Shown here: positions 1 through 12,046 of the stretch, in pieces
Position numbering within the stretch: the first letter of the stretch is position 1
How the letters are laid out: every line of letters starts with the position of its first letter
Assembly: GCA_025084515.1 (NCBI GenBank)
Contig: JAJAGP010001326.1
Location: 140,873-204,872 of the forward strand
DNA: 64,000 nt
Source: Ancistrus triradiatus
Lineage: Eukaryota; Chordata; Actinopteri; Siluriformes; Loricariidae
Reading direction: 5' to 3'
Notes under the pieces: generated by a model
What the model saw: the letters and a program-made list of their open reading frames with translations, nothing else
What the model was told of the DNA's origin: nothing
Databases searched by the model: none
Program-made: the position numbers and the translations under genes

Positions 1-482
1 CATCTCTGTCAAGGACCAGTTCATAGAGAGAGAGACATTTGAGTGTTGAATCCAGAGCTATAATTAACGGAGACTAGCTGTCAGTGATGCTGTTTATGCT
101 GACCTCGAGGTGTGTTGGTTACGTCACCAGATCTCACTGAATCATCCCTCTTTAAGACCAAGTGAGAGAGAGAGAGCAAGAGAGAAACATTTATGAATTT
201 TGGAACCAGAACTATAATTAACTAAAACTAGCTGTGCAATGTGTCACTGTTGCTGTTTATGCTAACCTTGAGGTGTGTTGCTTACCTCACCAGATCTTAC
301 TGGATCATCCCTGTCTTAGACCAAGTGTGAGAGCGCAAGACAACGAGAAATATTTCTGAATTTTGAAACCAGGGCTACAATTAACAAAGATTAGTTGTGC
401 AATTTGTCACTTTATGCTAACCTCAAGGTGTGGTGGATAAGTCACATGATCTCACTGAATCATCCCTGTCTTACAGAGAGCA
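1..482. repeat. Tandem repeat, about three degenerate ~142-163 bp units
   Basis: A unit containing CATCCCT-CTTA, a GA-rich run, a TATAATTAAC-like segment, ACTAGCTGT and a GTGTGTTG-like segment recurs. The CATCC landmark starts at 143, 306 and 461, with a related start at position 1. The copies differ by many substitutions, so the array is old. It continues off the left edge of the window. Confidence 0.7.
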
Positions 483-2070
483 AGGCAGATTCTTGAAACA
501 ATAACAAGAATGTACAGAATACCATATATATTTTACATTTATTTTTATGCATGCAGTTTATTTCATTCGTTTACCTTGATCAATAACAGCAAAACCAGCA
601 CATGTTATGTTTTGGACACTGGTATGCTGGTGAGCATGCTGGTATGATGGAATGCTGATCAGACCAGAAAGACCTTTTTCATGTGCACCAGTTCAGCTAG
701 CATGGAATTATTTCCATTATGGCCCAAGATGTTTTATGCTGTTAAAACCGGCCAGTGCTGGTTTAGCAGGTCAACAACATGGGCTTATTGGTTCCGTTGT
801 ATGATGCTCTGTTTAACAGGGTATTTATTATTTATATGCTTAGTTATTACTTTGTTGTTTTCTGGATAATTCCTTAATCTGCTAATTTATGTTTTTGAGT
901 GGTTCCTGGGTTCTTGACCACGTTGGAATTTGTCTAATTTGGTTCTTGACGCATTTTGAGCAAAAACATTTGTCTCAGTTCTCTTTGTTCACTTGGTCAT
1001 TTACTTAACCTTGCGACTCGCGACTCGTTTCAGACGAAACATGATTTATGATTCATGATTCATTATTCAGTGCACAGTGATTCATATTCACAAAGTCAGT
1101 TTGTAGTTTGTTGGACAATGCTCTTTTTATATGTCCGGCCTCAACACACTTCTCTCTGATGATTGGTCGAGCTCTCAAAGGGGGCGTAACCTCATAACCA
1201 GCTGTCAGTCAGAAAATCAGGAATGCGATTGACTTCACATACTTCAAAAACTCTGAACTAGTAAACCGTACAATTTATTTATGTTTTTACAAAGATAACA
1301 TAACAGGATTTGTAAAATGGCTTTATTTAGGCAGTGCAGGTAAGTGCAACTCCGTTGTAGGGATGTAAATACTGCTGTGATTGGCCAGTAAAATGAATGA
1401 TCATATGTGAACATATGTGATTCCCCTGTTTTAAAAACCACCAGCCACCACAGCAATATCAGTAACACATATATGAATAGAATGAGTTACAACTGATCCT
1501 AGGAATTCACAGAAGGCCCGTCACTGAACAAAGTGCTTGGCACAATAGTCTGGGGGAAATGAAAATGTCTCAGCGTCATGCAAGAATAGAAACTGCCTTG
1601 TGTTTCTTAATTATTCTTAACTATGTTTAAAATACACAATATGACCTCACAGTCATGTTATAAAAGATTGTGGAAAACCTTTTTAGAAGAGTGGAATGTC
1701 ATAGCAGCAAAGGGAGATCTCTGTACACATTCCCATGTTTCTGGATGTAATACTTTTGGCTGGCTGTGTATTGTAGTACTTGTATTAAGCTAATGATAAT
1801 TCCACAACACCAAGGTCCTTTTGCCATAACATTTGGTTTTACAAAATATACCACATTCTCCCATAGCAACTGGGCCTTTGGCAGCCTTGTTGTAGTGCCC
1901 TTGGCTGATTCATACCATTGCCCTTTAACATCAGTCATATTGTTTGAGGGGAATCCTGACTTTTAAACCTTTAACTGGAAATCGTAGGAAGGCATGTTCA
2001 GTTTGTCCTGAATAGACAACATGCCCATATTTGAAGAAGGGAATAAAAGCACAACATAGAATGACAAAAA
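483..2070. other. Intergenic stretch, no gene seen
   Basis: Apart from the transposon fragment at 897-1115, I see no domain-bearing reading frame. The short frames are compositional and lack splice or domain support. Confidence 0.6.
897..1115 (-). mobile_element. Fragment of CGGTTCTCG-type non-autonomous element (antisense)
   Basis: Read on the - strand this resembles the 3' part of the elements at 29768-30566 and 43014-43769. Shared landmarks are the GAATC-GTGAAT string, an AACGA segment, and AAGAACCGAGACAAAT followed by AAAATGCG. It is truncated and diverged. Confidence 0.55.
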
Positions 2071-2079
2071 ATTGGTTGA

Positions 2080-2183
2080 TTATCAAATAGGAATTATATA
2101 TATTATTATATATATATTATTTCCTAGTTTGATTAATCACCAGTTATATGTATATATAATATATATATATATAATGCATAATT

Positions 2184-2214
<31 letters not shown>

Positions 2215-2285
2215 TATATATGTGTGTGTTGGGTATATACACCCATTATATAAGTATATGTATATTTTATATAATATACCGTATA
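2080..2285. repeat. AT-rich (TA)n microsatellite region
   Basis: Long TA/AT alternation interrupted by TGTG. Apparent Y/I-rich reading frames here are translations of the microsatellite and not genes. Confidence 0.85.
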
Positions 2286-2335
2286 GTACGAGGGGGGAGG
2301 GGGGAAGGGGCTGGAGAGGCCAATTTAAGAAAAAA

Positions 2336-3924
2336 TTCCAGGAAATCACGTTCTAATACGATTCTTAAAAAGAATTTCATTAGTAAAATGAATGGTTAAT
2401 ATATAACTATTTGGTATACCACCGCACAAAAAGTAAGTGTTTCTGCGCACACAGACCTGTAACCTCAGTATGTACGTGTATATACCCCAATATAAGAAAA
2501 AAATCCCGGAAATCACATTCTAATTTTTAAAGATTTAATGTAATGAATGTGGAAAATAACTATTTGGTCACCCACAAAAAAGTAAGCTCTTCTGTCCACC
2601 ACCCTGTAATTAATTTGCACCTGTTTGAACCCTCGTTATCTGTATAAAAGACACCTGTCCCACAGCCTCAAACAGTCCGACTCCAAACTTGTAAACGTTG
2701 CCCAGGCTGGGAAGAGTGAATCAAATAGACAAGCAGGTTTGGTGTGAATAAATCAACTGTTGGAGCAATTGTAAGAAACGGAAGACATACAGACCACTGA
2801 TAATCTAATCTCCCCTCGATCTGGGGCCCCATGCAAGATCTCATCCTGTGGGGTCAAATGATCATGAGAAAACGGTGAGCAAAAATCCCAGAACTACACG
2901 GAGGGACCTGATTAATTACCTGCGGAGAGAGCTGGACCAAAGTGACAAAGCTACCATCAGTAACACACTACACTGAAAGGGACTCAGATTCTGCAGTGCC
3001 AGGCATGTCCCCTGCTTAAAGAAAAGCCAGTACATGTCCAGGCCCATCTGAACTTTGCCAGAGAGCATATGGAATGATCCAGAAATAATTGGTAAGAATA
3101 TCATGTCATCAGATGAAACCAAATACTTTCTGGTAAAAACTCAACTTTGTGTTGTGTGGTGAGGTGGAGGAAGAAGAGTTGCATCCATCCAAGGACACCA
3201 TACCTACTGTGAAGCATGAGGGTGGAAACATCATGCGTTGGGGCTGTTTTTCTGCAAAGGGGACAGGACGACTGATCTGTGTTTAAGGGAAGAATGACGG
3301 GGCCATGGTATCATGAGATTTTAAGGCAAAAAAAACCCCTCCTTCCATCATCCGTGAGAGCATTGAAGATGGAACGTGGCTGGGTCTTCCAGCATGACAA
3401 TGAATCCCAAACTCACCGCACCGCTCGGGCAAGGAAGGAGTGGCTCGTAAAAAGCATTTTCAAGGTCCTGGAGTGGCCTAGCCAGTCTCCAGACCTCAAC
3501 CCCACAGAAATTTGTGGAGGGAGTTGAAAGTAGCATGTTTCCCATCAAGAGCCCCCCAAAACATCACTGCTCTAGAGGAGAACCTGCATGGAGGAATGGG
3601 CCATAAATACAAAACCAGCTACAGTGTATTCAAACCTGGTGAAGACTTTACAGGAAAACGATTTGACCTCTGTCATTGCCAAACAAAGGTTATGTTACAA
3701 GTAAATTGAGTTTGAACTAAATTTATTGAACCAAATTACTTATTTTCCACCATAATTACAATTAAATTTTTAAAAAATCCTACAATGTGATTTCCTGGAT
3801 TTTTTTTCTCATTTTGTTTCTCATAGTTGAAGTGTACCTATGGGTGAAAATTACTCTCTCATCTTTCTAAGTCGGAGAACTTGCACAATCAGTGACTGAC
3901 TAAATAGTTTTTTGCCCCACTGTG
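2336..3924 (+). mobile_element. Decayed Tc1-like transposon, CAGTGGGGCAA family
   Basis: The right inverted terminal repeat is at about 3911-3924 (TTTTTTGCCCCACTG). A transposase remnant on the + strand covers about 2690-3720. The piece at 3279-3527 keeps the DDE-domain signatures HDNESQ and SPDLNPTE, followed by a frame break where the family normally continues. The left terminal repeat is not intact. Instead the AATCACRTTCTAAT segment occurs twice (about 2343 and 2513), a local duplication of the 5' end. A relative in the opposite orientation lies at 39522. No intact transposase remains. Confidence 0.8.
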
Positions 3925-3937
3925 TAAATATATATAT

Positions 3938-3975
3938 AAAAATAAATCATATATATATATACATAATTGCCCCAC

Positions 3976-4039
<64 letters not shown>

Positions 4040-4096
4040 GTGGGGCAATTATATATATATATAATTATGTATATATATATATATATGATTTATTTT
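3938..4096. repeat. Long imperfect palindrome with a TA-repeat core
   Basis: The left arm (AAATAAATCATATATA, ATTGCCCCACTGTGT) is mirrored by the right arm (ACACAGTGGGGCAATTAT, ATATGATTTATTTT) around a (TA)n centre near 4005. The TTGCCCCACTGTGT word is the terminal sequence of the adjacent Tc1-like element, so the arms look like two transposon ends head to head. The right arm has an extra TA-rich insertion of roughly 14 nt. Confidence 0.75.
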
Positions 4097-4432
4097 ACGT
4101 GCATTTATTTATTTTGAATGTTTTTGATTCCAGCTTTAGTAGTGCTTCCAGCCGATTAAAATGTTTAATCATGGTTAATACTGTTTTTTTTTTTTTGCTT
4201 GTTCCTATTTCACCCTAAAGAAGTATTTTTTACATTAAAAGGTACTACACAGTCATATGATTGGATAATGTACGTTTCAGCATAATGCATTTTTTACTTT
4301 GTAATAATTTAATTACATTATTTTCATCATGTGTTATCTGGCAGAGGACATAATTGCCAATGCATTGTGTTCAGAACACAAGAAAAGATTACCAGACTGA
4401 CACCTTATTAATGCAAATTTAAAATGAATTAA

Positions 4433-4910
4433 TTAAGGCGTATAACAGAAAATCCAAAATTGCTTTCTACTCCCAACAATCCTGCACACCTCAGATATGT
4501 TTACTGCGAGGGCCAGTGTTTGAGAGTTCTTTGTTAGCAGGTAGACAATTTTATTCTTGTCCAGACTCATGAAGAAATATCTTAAAGGCAGGCAGATACA
4601 TGTTATGAAACTTGAGAGGTGGATGTAGAGAATGACACATGAAGTATCATCTGTGTAGCAGTGACATGAGAAACCATGGGATCTAATCACTGAGTCCAGT
4701 GTTTTAGTGTACCTGGGAGAACCAGAGTGGACCAAGAACTGATTCCGGAGGAACTCCTGTAGTAATGCGACGAGGTGATGAATGTGAATTTGGTGCTACC
4801 TGGTAGGATTTATCTTGTAAGTTTGAGGAGAACCAGGCATGCACAAAACCCCCAGTACTCAAGTTTGTCTTTCTATCATTGTGAGGACATTCCAATGACA
4901 TCATATTCAT
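4433..4910 (-). mobile_element. Non-LTR retrotransposon reverse transcriptase remnant (L2/Rex-like)
   Basis: Two overlapping - strand frames (4704-4910 and 4433-4735) carry, in order, a WFSSNLQDKS segment, TTGVPPESVLGPL (known LINE reverse-transcriptase motif TGVPQGSVLGP) and YTDDTS (catalytic F/YADD motif with A changed to T). A frameshift near 4705-4735 separates the motifs. Only the palm part of the RT is left. The assignment to L2 rather than another jockey-group clade is inference. Confidence 0.7.
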
Positions 4911-4919
4911 TCTTTCATT

Positions 4920-5017
4920 TTCATACCTGCTTAATCCAATTTTTGCCTGAGGGCAGCCAGGGCCTAATTGGTAACGTGTGGCGCAAAGACCCTAGACAGT
5001 GTGACAGTCCATCACAG

Positions 5018-5052
<35 letters not shown>

Positions 5053-5095
5053 GGAAACTGTTAGAGTGACCATTTAATCTAATGTATGTCTTCGG
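4920..5095. repeat. Dispersed fish repeat with (AC)n tract
   Basis: The CCTGCTTAATCCAATTTT start, a GGCAGCCAGGGCC segment, ACAGTCCATCACAGAGCACAC, an (AC)n tract (about 5020-5050), and ACCATTTAATCTAATGTATGTCTTCGG follow the layout of a common teleost interspersed repeat. A related tail recurs near 51240-51330. Confidence 0.6.
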
Positions 5096-5231
5096 ATTTT
5101 TTTATTCTAAACCTCAGTAACCTAAAGAAACATTTTGGTTCTGTTGTTTTGTTGTTGTTAATGCCATTTTAAGTAAAAAAATAGATTTCTGTACACTTGT
5201 GGGGACACACAATGACATAATGATATACACT

Positions 5232-6300
5232 CACTGGCCACTTTCTTGAGTGCACTTTGTAAGTACTAGACTGGATCCCCTTTTGCCTCCAGAACTGCTT
5301 TAATTCTCTAAGGCATAGATTCAGCAAAGTGCTGGAAACATTTCTCTGATATTTTGGTCTGTATTGACAAGATAATGTCACGCAGTTGCTGCAGATTTGT
5401 CAGATGCGCATTCATGTTGCGAATCTCCTGTTCCACCACATCCCAAAGGATCTCTATTGGTATGAGATCTCGTGACTGTGGAGGCCATTTGAGTACTCTA
5501 AACTTACTGTCACATTCAAGAAACCAGTTTGAGATGACTTGTACTTTGTGACATGATGCGTTGTCCTGCTTGACCTGGTCAGCAACAATACTTTACGTTT
5601 AAAGGATGCTCAGTTGGTATTAAGAAGAAAATATCCCCCAGACCATTACACCACCACCACCACCAACCTGAACCATTGACACATGGCAGGGTGCATCTAA
5701 GATTTCATGTTGTTTACTCCAAATTCTGATCCTACCATCTGAATGTTGCTTAAAAATCAAGATTCATCAGACCAGGCAACATTTTTCCAATCTTCTGTTT
5801 ACCAATTTTGGTGAGCCAGTGCAAATTGTAGCCTCAATTGCCTGTTCTTAGCTGACAGGTGTGACGTGTTGTGCATTCAGAGATGCTATTCTGCATACCT
5901 TGGTTGAAACGAGTACTCATTTGAGTTACTGTTGCCTTTCTATCAACTCGAACCAGTCTGACCATTCTCCTCTGACATCAACAAAGCATTTTCACCCAGA
6001 GACCTGCCGCTGACTGGATATTGTCTTTTTGTTTGGACCATCCCCTTGAGATGGCTGTGTGTTTAAATCCCAGCAGTTTCTGAAATACTCAGATCAGCCT
6101 GTCTAGCACCAACAACAATGACACATTTGAAGTCACTTAAATCACCTTTTTTCCTCATTCTGCTGCTCGATTTGAACTTCAGCAGGTCGTCTTGATCATG
6201 TCTACATACCTAAATGCACGGAGTGGCTGCCATGCGATTGGCTGACTAGATATTTGCATTAACAAGCAGTTGAACAGGTGTACCTAATAAAGTGGCCGGG
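5232..6300 (-). mobile_element. Tc1-like transposon remnant, CACTGGCCACTTT family
   Basis: Both ends are visible: CACTGGCCACTTTCTTGAGT at 5232, and the inverted TACCTAATAAAGTGGCCGGG ending at 6300. Between them, - strand transposase sequence is recognisable at DNA level. Examples are the segment antisense to a CCTCCACAGTC-type SPDLNP region near 5475, ATTCATCAGACCAGGCAAC antisense to the WSDES region near 5761, and GTGACTTAAGTG-like N-terminal sequence near 6130. Multiple stops and indels make it non-functional. Confidence 0.8.
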
Positions 6301-7741
6301 GTTTATATACACCACCCCCACAGACACTGACAAACTAGGAGTTTTAATATCCTCCACACCCTGTGTTTTCCTTGCAAAACCAATCAGCTTCCCAGTTCTT
6401 AGCTGCAGATAATACCACTTGCTTCCTGCCACATTAAAGCTAATCTTTTATTGAAGAGAAAGAGGAGAGAATTAGTTAGCTCCCTAGTTTGTGTGTTTGT
6501 GTGAGTGTGTGTGAGAGAGAGAGAGGATGCTAGTTCCACATACACTACTAGTGCTTTCCTAAAGCCCTACTTTTGATTAAAGAGAAAAAACCAGACTGAG
6601 ACACTTTTGTAGTTTTTAATCATATTAAGACTTTTAGCATGTTCTGCAGATAAGAGCACAAATAAATTAAAAATCTGCAAATAAATACAGTTATACATAG
6701 AAATGAAGTCAGGAGTTGGGGGTTGGTGTTCTATCCCTGATTTCTTTTGCAGGGTTTGGCTTTTGTTTTTTCCTGTTTCTGAGCAGACAGAGTTTTATCC
6801 GTTATCTGCGGGAAGAGGGAAGAGTCGGACAGGCCCAGAGGGGCTTCAGGCAAATTGCCAGTCTGGAAAAGTCAGCCTGTCACTATCTTTGATGCAAAGC
6901 CCTGTGGGACAAATGGTCAGCCTGCAACTGTTGCAAATGTGTGTTGGTTCTCTTGCGTCCATTTGCGCGTTTGCATAGGAATGCTCAATGCTGTGTTGAT
7001 TTGCGAGTGCGTGTTCATATGTTTGTCATTGTGTACTTGTGTGTGTTCACAAAAGAGTATTTTAGTAGATTCACTTCCTTCATCATAAGCAGTTTGAAAG
7101 GGCACCAGAAACAGACTGCACAGTAAGACTGACAGCCCCACCTAAGAAAGAGACCCTTTCTTGTTGTGTCCTTCAAAGCTGCATGAATATTGCTGTTGGC
7201 CACGAGAGCGGATGCCACCACACAAGGATGTGCATTGTTTCACTCCATCAGTCACAGCAGCAGAAAATAGATGTATTCTCTACAGGAGGCTGTCGCTGTT
7301 ATGCTCTGTGGCTCTAATTTTTTCTTATTATCAGCGCTATCCATGACAGCATCAAAGAAGCACATTTCTGTAGGAGCCATCAGTCACACAGAATATCAAA
7401 CGATCCTTCTGTTGAAGGAATATGCCCCTCAGTATGACAAGACTGCACTTAATGGAGACAACTAGCACCAATTTGTGAACATGAGTAGATGGTAATTCAA
7501 ACTAAATCCTATTGCACTGTGTAGGAAAGCAAATTAGCACATCACAAATGGCATGGTTTTTGTTATTTAATATGCGGATGCGAGCAATGCGATTTGGGGT
7601 TTTCACAGCTTTTTGTTCATGTTATTTTTCTTTGCGCTTACAAACATAAAAGGGGTGCAATTGAATGTGTACATTGTCAATTATAGTAATAAAAAGCATT
7701 TTAATGTCATTTGTAAAATACGTTCTTATAATATCTGAGTA
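6301..7741. other. Intergenic stretch, no gene seen
   Basis: I checked both strands. Short frames at 6703-7221 overlap each other on both strands and show no domain, signal or splice support. A GT/GA-rich patch lies at 6488-6525. Confidence 0.6.
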
Positions 7742-8225
7742 CAGTGGTACCTCGGTTCTCGTCATTACTTCGTTCCAGAAGGTTTGTCGAGAACTGAAAA
7801 TGATGAGTACCAAGCACATTTTTCCCATAAGGAATAATGTAAATTGAAGTAATCCGATCCCCCAGAAGATCCACACTGTATAAGGCATTAATGGAGTTGT
7901 ATTGTACAGGTGCTCCCCGATTTATGATGGGGATATGTTCTGACAAATAATAAGTTAAACGTATCATGAACTGAGGAGTTTAACAAGTGTTTAGTAGAGC
8001 AGTCTAAACTATAATAATAGCTTATGATGAGTAATGATAAGTACGTTAATGTTTAAAACATTTACATTAACCTAATTACCTCTCATAGAATTTAGTGAGT
8101 AATGGATTGAAGTGAAATGAATGAAGTGAAAAGTCAAAGCACACTTAATGTATTGGTGGAAGTCAAGGTGCTAGCATAGCTGCTAATGCTAACTGCAGTC
8201 TGTGTTCTGGAGCATTAATTCCAGT
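7742..8225 (+). mobile_element. CGGTTCTCG-type non-autonomous element, copy A (3' truncated)
   Basis: It starts with CAGTGGTACCTCGGTTCTCG directly after TA. It stays alignable with copies B and C through the TTTTTCCCATAAGGAA, CACACTGTATAAGGCATT, GATTTATGATGGGGATATG and GCTAGCATAGCTGCTAATGC landmarks, then diverges after about 8215. The terminal inverted repeat of the other copies is missing. TA flank and end sequence suggest a Tc1/mariner (Tigger/pogo-like) MITE; this is inference. Confidence 0.7.
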
Positions 8226-9019
8226 CTGAAGCACAAAACCCAAGAATCTGAATTAAAAACTTTTACTCCAAAATTTTCTGCTGTCATGTACATTTGCTAA
8301 AGACAGTCATACTGGCTATATTGAATATTTTTGCTATATTTTTCTTGTGTGGAAATTTCCCCTTAACTGTTAGGACCAACATGTACAGAAAATCAGACGC
8401 TTTTGGCAAAGGCTGTATGAGCTGCTGTGTATGGATCATGTTTATTTACCCACTTGTCATTTCTGTATATTTTGATCACACACTGTGGCCCTTTGTTCTA
8501 AACAAACCTGTAGTCAGTAAATTTCCCGACCTTACTGACTTCACCAAAATGTCTGTAACAGATTGTACTGAAATTTAGTGTCCTGGTGTAGAAACGTCCA
8601 GAAGGAGGTGGATTCGGAGTAAAATAGCAGCATAACCTGGATTTGAGAACAAATGGGATTTCCATCTTCTCCTAGCATGACCCACATACACTGCAGTGAA
8701 TGGTTCTGGAGAGGCTGGGTCAGTCCTGACATGTTTGTTTTGTGTATTTCATGGGGCACATTAGTTGTAAAGGCCTTGCATATTAGGGGTATTAACAGCC
8801 TGCGTGTGTAAATGCATTGGAATAGTGTGTAGGTGTGAGGAATGCTCTGGCTGCCTGACACTGGGCCATAGAGATACAATGAGCCCACTGTCCCACACAC
8901 ACACAAAATAAAAAACTCTAAGAAACATGTATGAGATCTCCCTTTGCAGAGCACTGTGCAGCATAGTCATGTATACATCCTGAAAAACTGTATATTAAAT
9001 ATATTCTATCAAGTAGGTC
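8226..9019. other. Intergenic stretch, no gene seen
   Basis: The 94-codon frame at 8294-8578 and the antisense 137-codon frame at 8541-8954 have no recognisable domain and no flanking splice or poly(A) logic. I treat them as chance frames. Confidence 0.55.
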
Positions 9020-10080
9020 CTGTGGTGCTTGTTTGGGAACCCTTTATAATGTTTTGTATTTCTGCATAAATATGACCTAAAGCATGAATAGATTTACATA
9101 TAAGAAACAAATGAGACAAAAAATATTAGACTTGGTCAGTTATTTATTGAGGAAAATTACCTGGTATTACATAACTGTGAGTGTCAAAGTTATGTGAACC
9201 TCCAGGATTAGCAGTTAAATTAAAGGTGATGTTGGAGTTGCATGTTCAGCTGTGGTTGGTAGTACTGTTGTATGTAAACAAACGGGATCCATTGAAGACT
9301 GATTTTCACAACGTTTGTGGAAGTGTATCATGTCATGTACACAGGAGATCCGAGAACCTCAGAAAAATTTGTTTATGCTAATCAGGCTAGAAAGAGTTCT
9401 GAAACCATCAGTGCTTTTGGAATGTACCAATTGAAAGTCAGACAGATTGTGTACAAATGGAGGAAATTCAAGACCATTGTTACCCTCCCCAGGAGTGGCC
9501 GACCAACACAGATCACTCAAAGTGCAAGGCATGTAATAGACTGCGAGGCCACAAAGGAACACAGGGTAAGGCCTCTCTCACATTGGCTAATGTTAATGTT
9601 CATAAGTCCACCGTCAGAAGAACACTGAACAACAATGGTGTGCATGCCAGTGTTGCAAGGAGAAAGCTACTGCTCTCCAAAAAGAACATTGCTGCCCATC
9701 TGCAGTTTGCTGTATTCAGTGAGAGGTATTATGTGTGCATTTCAGCATACAACTATTATGCCATTTGTGAAACATGGTGATGGTAGTATCGTGGTATGGG
9801 CCCATACTGCATGTAGACCAGGATATCTGGCCATTATTGATGGATGAGTAAATTCTAAAGGAAAATGCCAGGACACTTACCTGTGAAATAAATCTCAAGA
9901 GAATGTGGGTCATGCAGTAAGACAATGACTCATAGCATACCAGTTGTAGTACCAGTGGTTTAAGAAAAATATAATTCATGTTTTGGATTGGTCAAGTTAA
10001 AGTCCTGATCCTAATTCAATAGAAAGGGTGTGAAAGGACCTGTAGCAAGCAGTTCATGTGAGAAAACCCGACAACCTGGG
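9020..10080 (+). mobile_element. Tc1-like transposon remnant, CAGTGGTGCTTG family
   Basis: The left end CTGTGGTGCTTG (9020) is followed by GGGAACCCTTTATAATG, shared with the element at 17021. + strand transposase debris begins about 9300. The 9317-9628 frame has the helix-turn-helix part and the SGRPTQIT linker typical of Tc1 transposases. The 9457-9780 frame continues in another phase with SKKNIAAHLQFA. The SPDLNPIE region survives only as degraded DNA near 10000. Frameshifts and stops are numerous and the right end is not seen. Confidence 0.75.
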
Positions 10081-10369
10081 TTTAATACAGCCTTCCTCGT
10101 CAATAAAATACTGATTCTTCTCCCATTACATCAAGGTGGATACCATTTCACTTTACAGAATCTCACCAGATTGTCCAGGGTTATAGAGCTTCTCTTGTGC
10201 ACTCTCCTCTTATCTCACCCCACAAGTAAAGAATTTTTGTCATAACTTGGACATATGTTATATATATATATATTTGTCCTGCTAGAAGATCCAGTGGTGA
10301 CACATGTTTAGTTTCTTGGCAGAGGCAGATAGAGTTTGATTTAAAATGTCCTAGTATTTCAGCACTGGA

Positions 10370-10611
10370 CATCAATGGATTTTTTCTTCCTTGATGGCAT
10401 GGGCATATTCCAAGATGACAATGCCAGTGTTCATCGGGCTAAGATTGTAAAAGAGAGGTTCAGGGAGCATGAGACATCATTTTCACACATGGATTGGCCA
10501 CCACAGAGTCCAGACCTGAACCCCATTGAGAATCTTTGGGATGTGCTAGAGAAGACTGCACAGTGGTCCAAATATGTCATCATCAATACAAGATCTTGGG
10601 GGAAAAATTAA
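10370..10611 (+). mobile_element. Tc1-like transposase C-terminal fragment (second family)
   Basis: The open frame 10375-10611 contains IFQDDNASVHRA (second catalytic Asp region) and WPPQSPDLNPIENLWDVLE (third catalytic acid region). This is the distal half of a Tc1 DDE domain, from a family different from the element immediately upstream. The N-terminal half is absent, so it is a truncated copy. Confidence 0.8.
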
Positions 10612-10796
10612 TGTAACTCTGAACAGAAATAAATGTTGTGACATTGCAGATATATATATATAAAAGATAAGGTATATTTTTTGTCATCCATCCACAAGAT
10701 GTTTTTTTCAGTAGCATTGATTAAAAAAATAGCATAAAATAGCATTTTTTCAATATAGATAGATAGATACACTGCCGGCCAAAAAAGGGTATATAT

Positions 10797-10860
<64 letters not shown>

Positions 10861-11773
10861 GACAATAATTAAAAATATGCTTCTGTTACATTTTTTTGTT
10901 TCTAGGGGTTCTCATATCTAGGGGTGCTAATAATAATAATAATAATAATACCCTGTGGTTTTGTCAGAAATAATTCTTATTTTATTTAAATCATTATCTT
11001 TTTTTCTCACACTCAGAATTTGCTTCAGTTAAAGGTTGGATTTTCTTCATTCTGTCAGTGTGAGATTGAGCTAATTCAAAAGTGAATTTCACTTTTACTT
11101 CTTCTTCTTCTTACTCATCTATACTAGAGGTGACAATAATTGTGGATGGCGACTGTATATGTATGAATATGCAAAACAGCCAGTGTAGGGATATTTAAGC
11201 TCATTTACATCTTTATCATGCATGGTGTCACAAATTTAAGTGGATTATCTGCTCCTGCCAGTGGCTGAGTGGATGAGGAATGGGGTTAGAAGGTCTTGAT
11301 GGAGTGGGTCTCATTAGCTGATGTATGAAGGCTGGGGAAGGGGCACTAATTGAAATGATGTCTCATGTGTTGGTCTAATTTTGTGAAGTGACACATTCCA
11401 CACCTGCTTACACATACACACATACATTCTCTTAAGCGACCGCTCTGATCACACTTCAGCTCAGCTGTCTGCTACATACTGAGAGAGGAAGAGACTATAA
11501 CTAACATCCCATGAGAACATGTGCATGCAGGAGAAGAGTATGTGGTTATACACCATGCCACTGTAGAAGATGAGGTGCGGCTCAATTGCCATGGAGATTA
11601 GCCATAACCTCCCGTAGCGTAAAAAGGCTGCCACTATGTAAAGATAAGGACTGGATTTCCAGAGTTAAATTGAGAGGAGAGGCTTTTTTTTTATGTGCGA
11701 TCAGTCATGTTCTTTAATTCATGCCCTTTTAAATCTGGTTGGGCTTTCCACACTCTGGAAATAGTGTCATATT
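10612..11773. other. Repeat-rich intergenic DNA with (AC)n/(TA)n tract
   Basis: A compound microsatellite occupies about 10790-10857. Just before it is ACTGCCGGCCAAAAAAGG, which resembles the terminal repeat of a Tc1-like family. A (TAA)n run lies at 10930-10950 and a CTT run near 11098. No gene is recognised. Confidence 0.6.
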
Positions 11774-12046
11774 TAGGGGTGGGTGATATATCCGTATATA
11801 AATCACACTACATAATAATACTTGTAGATATTTTCAATATACATGATATGAAAATTTTTTGGTTAACAAGTTGCTTGTAAATAAAACCCTCTGATTCCAG
11901 CTGTGTTATTTTTTCACTTTCAACAATCGGTACAAAAATGGTATAGATGCACTGGTGATACCTGTCATATGAAAAGAAAAGCACAGTTATCAGTCTGACC
12001 TAATTATCTCACTGTCAAGATAATAACATCGTATCACCCAGCCTTA
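11774..12046. mobile_element. 273-bp MITE with 15-bp terminal inverted repeats
   Basis: The left end TAGGGGTGGGTGATA (11774-11788) and the inverted right end TATCACCCAGCCTTA (12032-12046) match at 13 of 15 positions. The interior is AT-rich and non-coding. I see no clear target duplication. The ends resemble hAT-type MITEs of fish (inference). Confidence 0.65.

Noticed and set aside
2072..2356. Tyr/Ile-rich frames on both strands (also at 3967-4218 and 10608-10865)
   Set aside because: Direct translations of (TA)n/(GT)n microsatellites.
8294..8578. 94-codon + strand frame with hydrophobic stretches
   Set aside because: Might pass for a small membrane protein, but there is no conserved motif, no promoter or splice context, and it borders repeat debris.
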